Assembly (NCBI RefSeq): GCF_900182555.1
Contig: NZ_FXTH01000009.1
Span: 62,001-126,000, forward strand
Length of the DNA stretch: 64,000 bases
Source: Fodinibius sediminis
Lineage (GTDB): Bacteria; Bacteroidota; Rhodothermia; Balneolales; Balneolaceae
Direction of reading: 5' to 3'
Shown here: in pieces, positions 1-8,485 of the stretch
Layout: every line of letters begins with the position of its first letter
How positions within the stretch are numbered: position 1 is the stretch's first letter
The notes under the pieces: model-generated
The model's database searches: none
The model's input: only the letters and a program-made list of their open reading frames with translations
What the model was told of the DNA's origin: nothing
Translations under genes and position numbers: made by a program

Positions 1-1
1 A

Positions 2-436
2 GTGATAACACTGCTCGCCGTCCTAAACGCCATTGGACTATGGATTCTGGGTATGGAGCACGTCCTGTTTTTTGCCGCTTTTGCCGCAATTCTTGCCATC
101 ATTCCCTACGTCGGTATTATTATCGGCAGTTTACCGGCCATTATTTTTGCCCTGTTGTTCACAGAATCTCTGTGGAACCCCGTGGGGGTAATCGCGGTGT
201 TTGCTGTCGTTCAGTTTCTGGAAGGTAATTTTATTACGCCCAACATTGTGGGGTCCCGTGTGAGTATCAACCCGATGGTAGCTTTGTTGGCCCTGTTGAT
301 CGGAGGCGAGCTATGGGGAATTTCGGGAATGATCCTGTTTGTCCCTATTGTAGGGGTCCTGAAACACCTTTTTGATCAGGTCGAGTCGCTGAAACCCCTG
401 GGCTACCTGTTTGGTGATTCGAGGGAATACTCCTGA
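2..436 (+). CDS. AI-2E family transporter, C-terminal part (cut by window edge)
   Basis: This is the last 144 or so residues of a polytopic inner-membrane protein whose 5' end lies outside the window; the GTG at base 2 is not the real start. At least three hydrophobic helices are visible. The stretch IIPYVGIIIGSLPA, the LEGNFITPNIVGSRVSINP segment and the GGELWGISGMILFVP segment are typical of the C-terminal half of the AI-2E/PerM family, where ITP and the following loop are conserved. The family exports or channels small solutes; a role in autoinducer-2 export is shown for only a few members, so no substrate is assigned. It ends 30 bases before the stop of the opposing lycopene cyclase gene. 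Confidence 0.8.
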   Translation: MITLLAVLNAIGLWILGMEHVLFFAAFAAILAIIPYVGIIIGSLPAIIFALLFTESLWNPVGVIAVFAVVQFLEGNFITPNIVGSRVSINPMVALLALLIGGELWGISGMILFVPIVGVLKHLFDQVESLKPLGYLFGDSREYS

Positions 437-466
437 CATTCATAATGGGCTGTATTTCAGACAAGC

Positions 467-1663
467 CTAAATTTCCATCAGCCGTTTGCGACTTCGCCAG
501 ATGGCTCTCAGGAAAGGAAGGTATGGAACACTTGCCATAATTTTCAGGTCTTCGAATGGGCTGGAGTCTTCGTTGAGAAACCGGAATATCTCATCCATTG
601 AATTATTCGTGAAGAGATGATGGAACACATTCAGTGCTTCCCGGGGCTGGGTATAGAGAATGTCCAGGAGCCACAGATCATAGGCTTTAAAGCGAAAGGA
701 TGAAACCGCAGGGGTGCCCGGTGCACCATGCGAAAGAAGTCCCTCCACGATGGCCCGGGCCTGATCCTGAATACGGCTGAAGGTGTAGCCGGTGGATGGC
801 TTGGTTAGACCACCCTGGGTGCCCAGGTTTAAAACACGGGAAGTATACCATGGAATTACGGGGCGGTCCTGCATGGGAATGACCCCTCGTTCGATTCGTG
901 AGATTTGATAATCTCCCGGACTCAGGCCAAAGCGGTTGTCAAGATAACGTGTGATCTTATTCTCATAGGCTTTTTTCTCAAGCAGCTGACCGGAGAAGAC
1001 TGTATACTCCAGCAGTCCTGACTTGGAGCTCCAGGGAAGCATATACATAAAGGAGACCCCCTCGGTGAATGTTTTGTCAAAGTCCATCAACACACAAGTG
1101 GAATCGTCAAAAACCGGCTTGTCAACAGTGAGTTCCCAGCCCAGAAAATGTTGTTTCAGAGGGTAATGAATGGCTTCCTCCTTGAAGCCGGGAGGTTCCA
1201 GGCAGCTTTGGAAAATATAATCAGCTTCAAAGCTTTGCTCTTCGGTATCAAGCACCGCCACCTCTTCAGAGGGGCTGCAGCTGAGCTGTTTTATTGATCC
1301 TTGAAAAAGATCGAAGTTCCGGTGGGCACCAACAGCTTCCAAGACCGTACGCTTGAAATCGACACTTCGCAGTCCATAGTAGTGATATTCATCAACAGAT
1401 TGTGCAATACGCTCGGAGGAAAGGCCTATTTCAATGGTTGTCCATTTCTTGTAAATAAGATCTGCATAGGGAGGCGTTCCAGAATACCAAAAACACCAGG
1501 TCTTATCGTTCTCCGGGGTCAGGTCAGCATCAACGATCAGTATGTTCTTTTCAGCTATCGGGGAATGAAGCATGTGCCAGGCCAGTGAGAGTCCCGAGGC
1601 ACCGGCGCCTGCTATAATATAGTCATACCTTTTCTGCACACTGTCGCTGAATTTACTTGCCAA
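467..1663 (-). CDS. crtY: Lycopene cyclase (CrtY/CrtL type)
   Basis: This is a 398-residue flavoprotein that would cyclise the ends of lycopene to beta-ionone rings, a redox-neutral step in carotenoid synthesis at the membrane. An FAD-binding Rossmann motif (GAGASG, residues 19-24) is followed by an acidic strand end (LIVDAD, about 42-47) and KTWCFW (54-59), the family signature following the dinucleotide-binding region. GTQGGLTKPSTGYTF near residue 290 matches the conserved glycine-rich/STGY block of bacterial CrtY. Length is normal for the family. The start is TTG at 1663, chosen because the FAD motif follows closely and no in-frame ATG fits. No other carotenoid gene is in the window. The assignment to lycopene rather than another polyene is from family resemblance. 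Confidence 0.85.
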   Translation of the reverse strand: MASKFSDSVQKRYDYIIAGAGASGLSLAWHMLHSPIAEKNILIVDADLTPENDKTWCFWYSGTPPYADLIYKKWTTIEIGLSSERIAQSVDEYHYYGLRSVDFKRTVLEAVGAHRNFDLFQGSIKQLSCSPSEEVAVLDTEEQSFEADYIFQSCLEPPGFKEEAIHYPLKQHFLGWELTVDKPVFDDSTCVLMDFDKTFTEGVSFMYMLPWSSKSGLLEYTVFSGQLLEKKAYENKITRYLDNRFGLSPGDYQISRIERGVIPMQDRPVIPWYTSRVLNLGTQGGLTKPSTGYTFSRIQDQARAIVEGLLSHGAPGTPAVSSFRFKAYDLWLLDILYTQPREALNVFHHLFTNNSMDEIFRFLNEDSSPFEDLKIMASVPYLPFLRAIWRSRKRLMEI

Positions 1664-1745
1664 TTGAATGTGATTGTTATGTATTGTTCCAGAAGCGTGT
1701 CAAAGCTGTATAAACATTAAAAATGATGAAAAGGTGCCCCCTGTT

Positions 1746-4166
1746 CTAGAACGAGTGGCCGATGCCAAAGCTGAAATAAAGTTTTTTATTATTAAACCAC
1801 CCTTGCTGTAAATCATGAATGCGGAATGCAAAGTCAAAACGAATGACAATGTATTCCCAGTCAATGCGAAGACCTGCACCTGAACCTACTGCAATCTGGT
1901 TATAAAATTGATCAAATTTAAATTTACCCATCTCCAGCAGCCGGCGTTGATTTGCAACGGTTTCGGCTGAGCTTTGGGAAGTTGATGGAAATTCCGTCCG
2001 TGGTCCGTACCAGATATTTCCGGCATCAGCAAACAGGGCCGCGACCCAGTTTGATGATAAAAAATTGCTGATAAAACGCTGGCGAACTTCAGTCTGTGCA
2101 AGCAATTTTATCTCACCACCACTGATGGTTACCTCATCCAGTGGGATGCTTCCGGGACCCAGGCTGTAAATATTCCAGCCCCGGATATCGTTGGTCCCGC
2201 CGGCGTAGAACCGCTGATTCAGCGGCAGGGAATTACTCTTTCCGTAGGGCAAAGCCAACCCAAGAAAGCCCCGGTAAGCAAAGACACCGTGATTTGATAT
2301 CGGGATATAGCGCCGATAATCGGCCGTCCCTTTTAAAAAACGACTGTAAGCCAGGCTGTTCTGACTCGAAGGAATGATAGGGGGGAGGTTGCCTTCAAGC
2401 GTATCCGGGGTAACAATAAGACGGTCAGCCAGGTAGGGAATATTCCCCCCCACAGCCGCTGAATATTCACTGAAGTATCCATAATTTCGTTTGATGAGGT
2501 CCGTTCGCTTACTCTGAAAAGTATAGCGCAGTATGGAGGAGACCTGGGGGCGGAAGTCTTCCAGGATACGCTGGTACTCAAAGGAATTTTCCCCGAACTT
2601 CTCTTTCAGCGACTGCCGGAACTGGGTAGAAGGGTTGGTATCCAGCAAATCCAGCTCAATAAGGTCAAGGTAGCTGGAAAAGCGGTTGTTGTGGTTAACT
2701 TCATACCGGAGGTTGAACCGAATATCGGAATTAATGTCAAAGAGCAGCTGGTCTGACCGGGTAAAGGAAAGACCATAGCGCGTCCTGGAGTTGGAGAATG
2801 AAGCATTGTCATCCAGGAAGACAAAGGGAAAAATGAGCCGCGGGAGTGTATATTCGGCCCGGGCGTCAAAGTTTTGGAAAAACCCTCCCTCCACAGGGCC
2901 CGAAGCGGAATCAGGAGCGATATCACGAATGGTTTCGGAACTTACGTATTCAAAGCTTCCGTTCAGGCTAAGCTGCAAATTCTCTGCCTTCCCAAAGAGG
3001 TTGTTGTTGGTATAGGTTAGTCCCGCCCCTGAGCCGTACCCATAGCGTCGCATACCGAAAACATTGACGTTGATAGAATGCTTGGGAAGAGATTTCAGTG
3101 AAAACATAACGGGCAGCTCCTCCTTGGAATAATCGGGCAGCGATCCATCCTCACTCAGGCCGAACTGCTGGATCGAGAGCATGCCCAGGTTTTGAAACTC
3201 GTTAACCGTTCGTATGTACAGCGAATTGTCAAAGGTGTCGCCCGGCTTGAAGAGGATCTGGTCGGTGAGGAGGCTGAAATTAGTCTGGGCGGACGGTTCT
3301 TTCTGTAGGTACATTTTATTTTCGTCAGTGGTAAGTTCCGGCCGCTGGACGGTATCCTGCTGAGAGTAACTGACGGAATCGCCCGGTCCGGCCAGGCTGA
3401 TGTGGAGGTCGCCGAAGGTATACTTGCGTCCCGGATTGATGGTGAAGAGAGCATCCATCTGGTGCTTGTTCTGAGGATCCCGCCGCATTAATACCGAGAT
3501 GGAATCATTCTGTACGGCCGCATAGCCATTGTTCTTCAGGAAGGTGATAATCCGGGCACGCTCCTGCGTCAGTGCGTTTTCCGAATAGCGCCGGTTGTGG
3601 GAGTAGGTCGTATCATCAATACGCTCCCGGGTAAGGGGACTGTCATCATAAAACTCAGGTACCCGCGTGGAGTCTTCGAAAGAGGGCATGCCGGTATAGG
3701 CGACGGTCTGTATTGTTGACGGTTCCCCCTCGTTGATGAGAAAGGAGACTTCCACCCGGTTTTTTTTGAACTCTACGATGTTTGTGTCAACAGAGGCTTT
3801 CAGGAACCCCACGCTTCGGTAATAGCGCTGTATGCGTTCAATGTCATTGGCCACTGTTTCACGATTCAGAAAGGAGGGAGGCTCCCCGAATTTTTTGGTG
3901 AGTTTCCAGATAAAATACCAGGGAGTGAAGCGGGGAATACCAAGGAACTCACGGTTGGTTTGGGTACGGATGAGGGTTTCAAGGGTATTATCCTTGATGT
4001 TGTCATTACCTACAAATCGGATCACCCGCACGACATGATCCGTGGTGTCGCCGGAGACGCTGCTGTTTTGAGCCTGGCCGGTATTGGTCATTCCCCATAG
4101 CATTATTCCAACCATGCCGGATAGTAAATACCGGTTCAGCCTGTTTACGGCATTAATCTGTTTCAA
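1746..4166 (-). CDS. BamA/TamA (Omp85) family outer-membrane assembly protein
   Basis: This 806-residue protein has an N-terminal signal peptide (positively charged start, hydrophobic core to about residue 25, cleavage near GQAQ/NSS). A periplasmic region of about 350 residues follows, with repeated POTRA-like blocks (for example VRVIRFVGNDNIKDNTLETLIRT and the KASVDTNIVEF/VEVSFLINEG pair). The C-terminal half is a 16-strand-like barrel with alternating aromatic residues, ending in Phe (FSFGIGHSF), the usual barrel assembly signal. Omp85 proteins insert barrels or translocate proteins across the outer membrane. It is as long as BamA but shows no linked bam or skp genes, so it may be a TamA-like or lineage-specific paralogue. 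GGTNDIRGW (about residues 655-663) resembles the conserved strand region preceding the Omp85 L6 loop. Confidence 0.85.
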   Translation of the reverse strand: MKQINAVNRLNRYLLSGMVGIMLWGMTNTGQAQNSSVSGDTTDHVVRVIRFVGNDNIKDNTLETLIRTQTNREFLGIPRFTPWYFIWKLTKKFGEPPSFLNRETVANDIERIQRYYRSVGFLKASVDTNIVEFKKNRVEVSFLINEGEPSTIQTVAYTGMPSFEDSTRVPEFYDDSPLTRERIDDTTYSHNRRYSENALTQERARIITFLKNNGYAAVQNDSISVLMRRDPQNKHQMDALFTINPGRKYTFGDLHISLAGPGDSVSYSQQDTVQRPELTTDENKMYLQKEPSAQTNFSLLTDQILFKPGDTFDNSLYIRTVNEFQNLGMLSIQQFGLSEDGSLPDYSKEELPVMFSLKSLPKHSINVNVFGMRRYGYGSGAGLTYTNNNLFGKAENLQLSLNGSFEYVSSETIRDIAPDSASGPVEGGFFQNFDARAEYTLPRLIFPFVFLDDNASFSNSRTRYGLSFTRSDQLLFDINSDIRFNLRYEVNHNNRFSSYLDLIELDLLDTNPSTQFRQSLKEKFGENSFEYQRILEDFRPQVSSILRYTFQSKRTDLIKRNYGYFSEYSAAVGGNIPYLADRLIVTPDTLEGNLPPIIPSSQNSLAYSRFLKGTADYRRYIPISNHGVFAYRGFLGLALPYGKSNSLPLNQRFYAGGTNDIRGWNIYSLGPGSIPLDEVTISGGEIKLLAQTEVRQRFISNFLSSNWVAALFADAGNIWYGPRTEFPSTSQSSAETVANQRRLLEMGKFKFDQFYNQIAVGSGAGLRIDWEYIVIRFDFAFRIHDLQQGWFNNKKLYFSFGIGHSF

Positions 4167-4191
4167 AAGGATCAGTGCTTTGAAGATTCAT

Positions 4192-4228
4192 AAAAAACGG
4201 TTGCACGAACCACTCATGCAACCGTTTT
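4192..4228 (-). terminator. Rho-independent terminator of the DUF2795 gene
   Basis: A perfect 12-bp stem (4194-4205 with 4217-4228) with an 11-base loop lies 31 bases beyond the DUF2795 stop. On the minus strand it is followed by six T residues (4197-4192). It sits between two leftward genes, so the Omp85 gene would have its own transcript. There is also a short T run on the plus strand. Confidence 0.75.
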
Positions 4229-4259
4229 GTTAAATGCTATATTATTACGAGGGAAGGAT

Positions 4260-4514
4260 TTAAACGTCGTCGTAATCGAATCCTTCATCCTGTTCATTAT
4301 GGAAAAAATCTTCTTTGCCAATATAGTCGGGCCAGATATCTTCCATATCCTCATATATAACATCCTCTCCCTCTTCAATCTCTTCCAGATCATACAGATT
4401 GTCAAGCACCTGTTGAGGCGCACCATTACGCTCTGCCCATTCAATGAGTTCTTCTCGGGTTGCGGGGAAGGGTGCGTCGTCTAATGTTGCAGCTAATTCA
4501 ACTGTCCAAATCAT
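4260..4514 (-). CDS. DUF2795 domain protein, acidic
   Basis: This is a small 84-residue acidic cytoplasmic protein. The segment LDDAPFPATREELIEWAERNGAPQQVLD (about residues 11-38, a stretch resembling 'aPFPAtkeeLi.yA...ga...vl..L') matches the DUF2795 pattern, a short helical domain of unknown function found in many bacteria. Its tail is rich in Glu and Asp (EEIEEGEDVIYEDMEDIW, ending DYDDV). It is transcribed alone, away from tatA, with a strong terminator behind it. Nothing in the context gives a function. The start is the first ATG and directly precedes the conserved region. Confidence 0.75.
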   Translation of the reverse strand: MIWTVELAATLDDAPFPATREELIEWAERNGAPQQVLDNLYDLEEIEEGEDVIYEDMEDIWPDYIGKEDFFHNEQDEGFDYDDV

Positions 4515-4702
4515 AAATAGAAGTACTTAATTTTTAATTCTTAGAATTTCATAAAACCTTAACAAAGGTTTCGCACATTAAATTCAACTCATTTTTTAAC
4601 GAAAATGCAATTATTTTTTCCAACTATAACTGAAAGATCTACAAAATAATTCTTATCTTTCCACTTTATAACCAATAAACTTAAAATAACGAGGAATATT
4701 TT

Positions 4703-4933
4703 ATGGGAAGTTTCGGCGGCATGGAGATTTTAATTGTCCTGATGGTTATTCTGCTTTTCTTTGGAGCAAAGCGTATTCCAGAGCTCGCTCGTGGAATTGG
4801 ACAGGGAATGAACGAGTTTCGCAAGGCCTCAGACCAGATCAAGCAGGAGCTTGAACAAGGTGAAAAAGAGGGACTTGGATCTACAGATAAAACCCAGTCA
4901 AGCGAGAAAACCGAAGAAAGCAAAGTTAACTAA
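4703..4933 (+). CDS. tatA: Twin-arginine translocase subunit TatA/TatE
   Basis: This 76-residue protein has one N-terminal membrane helix (about residues 7-20). The hinge FGAKRIPELARGIGQGM (20-36) with the conserved F-G-x-K-R-I-P-E-L follows, then an amphipathic helix and a charged tail. This is the standard TatA layout; TatA oligomers form the passage for folded exported proteins. The start ATG follows an AGGA-like sequence (4692-4697). tatB and tatC are not in the window; many FCB bacteria use only TatA plus TatC. gatA follows after 13 bases, probably on the same transcript, with no functional link known. Confidence 0.93.
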   Translation: MGSFGGMEILIVLMVILLFFGAKRIPELARGIGQGMNEFRKASDQIKQELEQGEKEGLGSTDKTQSSEKTEESKVN

Positions 4934-4946
4934 ATTAAAATCATTC

Positions 4947-6482
4947 TTGAGTTTTTCAGATTTAAGCCAGATCCGTACCTCTTTGGATACGGGTGAGCTA
5001 TCCGTAACAGATGTTGTACAAAACTATATCCAAAATATTGAACAGCGTAATGATAAGATTAACGCTGTTGTAAGCCTTGACAAAGAAACTGCACTTAAAA
5101 GAGCCGGTGAAGTCCAGGAACGTATTGAACAGGGCACAGCCGGCAAGCTGGCAGGCATGGTTGTCGGCATCAAAGATTTGATCTGCGAAAAAGACAAACA
5201 GGCGACCTGTGCATCTAATATTCTTGCCAACTTTGAAAGCGTCTACGATGCCACTGTTATAGAAAGGCTACGAGATGAAGACGCTATTTTATTGGGACGC
5301 TTGAATATGGATGAATTTGCAATGGGCTCCTCCAATGAGAACACCATCTATGGCCCCACTCACAACCCGGTGGATGCTTCGAAGGTACCGGGCGGTTCTT
5401 CCGGAGGAAGTGCGGCGGCCGTCGCTGCTGACTTCTGTACGGCTTCACTGGGTACCGATACCGGCGGTTCTATTCGCCAGCCGGCCTCGTACTGCGGAGT
5501 GGTGGGGCTCAAGCCTACATACGGACGTGTGTCCCGATACGGCCTTATCGCCTATGCTTCTTCTTTCGACTGCATTGGGCCCCTGACTCATAGCGTCAAG
5601 GATGCGGCGATAATGCTGGAGACGCTGGCCGGTCACGACGAAAATGATAATACATCATCCAGCCGGGCCGTACCAGACTATCAACGATTTGTTGACAGAC
5701 CGGACGCCAATATTCGCATTGGCGTGCCGGAAGAATATTTCGGGGAAGGTCTGGACGATGAAATCCGGGAAGGCATCCGTGGACGACTGGCAGAACTGGA
5801 AGAGGCGGGGGCAGAACTGGTACCCATCCATCTTCCTCATATGAAATATGGAATTGCCACCTACTATATACTGGCAACGGCAGAGGCTTCAAGCAACCTT
5901 GCCCGCTATGACGGCATCCGGTATGGCCACCGGGCCGATATCGAAGAGGTTGAGAAGGAGCTTAAGCAAGAGGAAGAAGCGATAAAGGAACAGATGAAAC
6001 TGGCGGGAGGGGACAAAAAAGTGGAGCTTGGAGCACAGCTCGATGATGTCGATTCACCGCTCATACGACTTTACAAGAAAAGCCGCACCGAGGGTTTTGG
6101 CCAAGAGGTGAAGCGGCGTATCATGCTGGGCACCTATGTACTGAGTGCCGGTTATTATGATGCCTATTATGCAAAGGCACAGAAAGTAAGACGACTAATC
6201 AAGGAGGATTTTACCAGTGCCTTTGAAGAGGTGGATGTTATCGTTTCACCTACAGCGCCTACCACCGCCTTCGACATAGGAGCTAATATTGAGAATCCAC
6301 TGCAGATGTATCTCAATGATATCTATACCATTTCAGCCAACCTGGCCGGTATATGTGGTATCAACATACCGGCGGGAGTTCACACCAATGGACTGCCGTA
6401 TGGCATGCAGTTTATGGCCAACACGTTTGAAGAGGGAAAACTCTTCAACGCGGCTCGACTGGTGGAACAGCTGAGTGAATAA
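4947..6482 (+). CDS. gatA: Asp-tRNA(Asn)/Glu-tRNA(Gln) amidotransferase subunit A
   Basis: GatA is the amidase subunit of GatCAB, which liberates ammonia from Gln and helps convert Glu-tRNA(Gln) or Asp-tRNA(Asn) to the amidated forms. The amidase signature is intact: Lys in VVGIKDLIC, the Gly/Ser loop PGGSSGGSAAAVA with the cis-Ser, and GTDTGGSIRQPAS carrying the nucleophilic Ser. The frame is open upstream to an ATG at 4851, but that would overlap tatA by 83 bases and add about 32 non-homologous residues. The TTG at 4947, starting MSFSDLSQIR and 13 bases after tatA, gives 511 residues and fits the family. gatB is 19 kb away in this window; gatC was not seen. Confidence 0.93.
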   Translation: MSFSDLSQIRTSLDTGELSVTDVVQNYIQNIEQRNDKINAVVSLDKETALKRAGEVQERIEQGTAGKLAGMVVGIKDLICEKDKQATCASNILANFESVYDATVIERLRDEDAILLGRLNMDEFAMGSSNENTIYGPTHNPVDASKVPGGSSGGSAAAVAADFCTASLGTDTGGSIRQPASYCGVVGLKPTYGRVSRYGLIAYASSFDCIGPLTHSVKDAAIMLETLAGHDENDNTSSSRAVPDYQRFVDRPDANIRIGVPEEYFGEGLDDEIREGIRGRLAELEEAGAELVPIHLPHMKYGIATYYILATAEASSNLARYDGIRYGHRADIEEVEKELKQEEEAIKEQMKLAGGDKKVELGAQLDDVDSPLIRLYKKSRTEGFGQEVKRRIMLGTYVLSAGYYDAYYAKAQKVRRLIKEDFTSAFEEVDVIVSPTAPTTAFDIGANIENPLQMYLNDIYTISANLAGICGINIPAGVHTNGLPYGMQFMANTFEEGKLFNAARLVEQLSE

Positions 6483-6508
6483 AAAGAGTACCGGCTAACT
6501 ATATTATC

Positions 6509-6615
6509 CCGGAGACCTCCGGCGGTCGGGGTGATCAAAACTGTGTCCTGATTGGCGACCCGCAACGCCCAAGTGCTTGGCGGGTCATCCTGAAACAACC
6601 GCGCGGCTGGGCGTT
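6509..6615. repeat. GC-rich overlapping inverted repeats between gatA and SDR gene
   Basis: The 165-base gap holds several short dyads: CCGGAG-AC-CTCCGG (6509-6522), GACCCGC (6557-6563) with GCGGGTC (6580-6586), and AACGCCC (6564-6570) with GGGCGTT (6609-6615). The last two cannot form at the same time, so alternative foldings are possible. No T run follows, so a classical terminator is not obvious; a REP-like element or attenuator is possible. Confidence 0.45.
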
Positions 6616-6647
6616 AAAGGTTAATCCACAATATCTTAGTCAAAGCT

Positions 6648-7424
6648 ATGGAAAACAGACTCTTGAACAAGTATGCGGTGATTACCGGTGCCACATCCGG
6701 CATCGGAGCGGCAACGGCCCGGGCTTTTGGGAATGCAGGTTGTAACCTCATGCTTACGGGACGCCGGAGGGAACGACTTGAAGAAATCGCGGAAACCATA
6801 TGCTCTGAGTCGGAACATGATATTGAAACACAGACGGCTGCTTTTGATGTCCGGGATGTGGATGCCTGTAAAAAAATGGTTGATAACCTGACTCAGCCGG
6901 TCGATATTTTGGTAAACAATGCAGGCCTAGCCAAAGGTGTCGATGCTGTGTTCAATGCGGATCTGGCTGACTGGGACCTGATGATTGATACCAACATCAA
7001 GGGCCTGGTGACCATGACCCGTCTTATTGCCCCCGGGATGAAGAAGCGCAACGAGGGTCATATTATTAATGTCGGTTCAATAGCAAGCCATGAGAGCTAT
7101 CCGGGAGGGTCTATCTACACTGCTACCAAACACGCAGTGAAAGCATTTACAGAATCCACCAAGAAGGATCTTCATGGCACCAAAGTGCGTGTAAGCATGG
7201 TTTCGCCGGGCCTGGTAGAAACGGAATTCAGTGTGGTTCGCTATGACGGGGATAAAAGCAAGGCCGATCAGGTTTATGAGGATATGCGGCCGCTGGTTGG
7301 CCAGGATATTGCCGAAGTTATCCATTTTACGGCGAATCGTCCAGCGCATGTGAATATTATGGATACCATTATCTTTCCGGTTGACCAGTCCTCGGCAACG
7401 ATGGTCTATCAGGATAATGAATAA
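6648..7424 (+). CDS. Short-chain dehydrogenase/reductase (SDR), YdfG-like
   Basis: This 258-residue classical SDR has the cofactor motif GATSGIG (14-20), NNAG (90-93), catalytic Ser144 and the YxxxK pair Tyr157/Lys161 (SIYTATKHAVKAF). The Arg pair just after the first strand (GRRRERL) suggests NADP(H) preference. It is most like the YdfG/serine 3-dehydrogenase group that oxidises 3-hydroxy acids such as L-allo-threonine or 3-hydroxypropionate, but the substrate cannot be read from the sequence. Its last 8 bases overlap the start of the peptidase gene (ATGAATAA), so the two are co-translated. Confidence 0.85.
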   Translation: MENRLLNKYAVITGATSGIGAATARAFGNAGCNLMLTGRRRERLEEIAETICSESEHDIETQTAAFDVRDVDACKKMVDNLTQPVDILVNNAGLAKGVDAVFNADLADWDLMIDTNIKGLVTMTRLIAPGMKKRNEGHIINVGSIASHESYPGGSIYTATKHAVKAFTESTKKDLHGTKVRVSMVSPGLVETEFSVVRYDGDKSKADQVYEDMRPLVGQDIAEVIHFTANRPAHVNIMDTIIFPVDQSSATMVYQDNE

Positions 7425-8391
7425 ATCCGTTTTCTCAATTGTATTCCTGGCGGCTTGCTTTCTGTTTTTTGGATGTACCAGCGAAGATCAGCAGCGGTTG
7501 AATTTTGAAAAGAAGGGCAGGACGGTTCCTGCTTTTTCAGCCGACAGCGCCTACCAGTACATTGCAGACCAGCTTTCTTTTGGTCCCCGTAACCCCGGTT
7601 CGCAAGGCCACAGGGAGACAAAGTCATATCTTATGGAAAAGCTGGAATCCTATGCAGGGACCGGGAATGCCTATTCCCAGCAATTCACGGCCGAAGGTTA
7701 TGGCGGCGACAGCCTTCAGCTTACCAATATTATTGCAGCCTTTAGTCCCGGCCGGGCAGATCGCATTATGCTTTGTGCACACTGGGATACGCGGCCCCGG
7801 GCCGACCGGGATTCGGTAAAGGCAGACCAACCAATTCCCGGCGCTGATGACGGGGGCAGCGGGGTTGGCGTACTGCTGGAGCTTGCGCGTATTTTCAAGG
7901 AAAACCCTCCTCCTATAGGGGTCGATCTCATTTTCTTCGACGGGGAGGACTACGGACGGGAAGGGGATACGAACCGCTATTTCCTGGGATCCCGCTATTG
8001 GTCTCAACACCCCCCGGTTCCGGGTTACGCCCCGCGCTTCAGTATCTTGCTCGATATGGTTGGTGGGCGTCAGGCGCTGTTTCCCAAAGAACAATATTCC
8101 ATGCAGTATGCACCTGCGCTGGTCAATGAATTGTGGTCTATTGCTGAGCAGGAGGGATACGGTCATCTCTTTCCGGAGCAGGAGGGGAATGCTATTTCGG
8201 ATGATCATGTTGTCATCAATCGTATTCTTGGCATCCCCACCATCGACATCATTCACCATAAACCCAACCGCGGGGGTATGGGGTTTGCTCCCTACTGGCA
8301 TACCCACAATGATAATATGGATATTATTGACAAAAATACGCTGAAGGCCGTCGGTGAAATACTGACGGAATTGATTTACAACCGCATGTAA
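7417..8391 (+). CDS. M28-family lipoprotein, glutaminyl-peptide cyclotransferase-like
   Basis: This is a 324-residue exported Zn enzyme of the M28 fold. The start at ATG 7417 overlaps the SDR stop and gives a lipoprotein-type signal with a possible lipobox at LAAC14 or FFGC20. The metal and active-site blocks are present: AHWDTRPRAD (121-130), GADDGGSG (142-149), FFDGEDYG (173-180), LLDMVGG (211-217) and a late His cluster HHKPNRGG...HTHNDNMD. The set AHWDTRP, DGEDYG and the HTHND tail is characteristic of glutaminyl cyclases, which form N-terminal pyroglutamate, rather than of general aminopeptidases. It would act in the periplasm, tethered to a membrane. The function is strongly suggested but not distinguished from a peptidase by sequence alone. 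Confidence 0.82.
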   Translation: MNKSVFSIVFLAACFLFFGCTSEDQQRLNFEKKGRTVPAFSADSAYQYIADQLSFGPRNPGSQGHRETKSYLMEKLESYAGTGNAYSQQFTAEGYGGDSLQLTNIIAAFSPGRADRIMLCAHWDTRPRADRDSVKADQPIPGADDGGSGVGVLLELARIFKENPPPIGVDLIFFDGEDYGREGDTNRYFLGSRYWSQHPPVPGYAPRFSILLDMVGGRQALFPKEQYSMQYAPALVNELWSIAEQEGYGHLFPEQEGNAISDDHVVINRILGIPTIDIIHHKPNRGGMGFAPYWHTHNDNMDIIDKNTLKAVGEILTELIYNRM

Positions 8392-8485
8392 GCCGGCGTT
8401 GGGTATCGTATAATTGATATCCGGATCTTCCGCTGCCTGCTGCAGACTTAACACATGCCAACCATAGTTTATTTAATGCCACTTC

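Noticed and set aside
4851-4946. ATG start of gatA inside tatA
   Set aside because: It would overlap tatA by 83 bases and add a basic segment not found in GatA; the TTG at 4947 fits better.
7624-8454. Long open frame on the minus strand opposite the M28 gene
   Set aside because: It is antisense to a gene with clear catalytic motifs and has no family resemblance.
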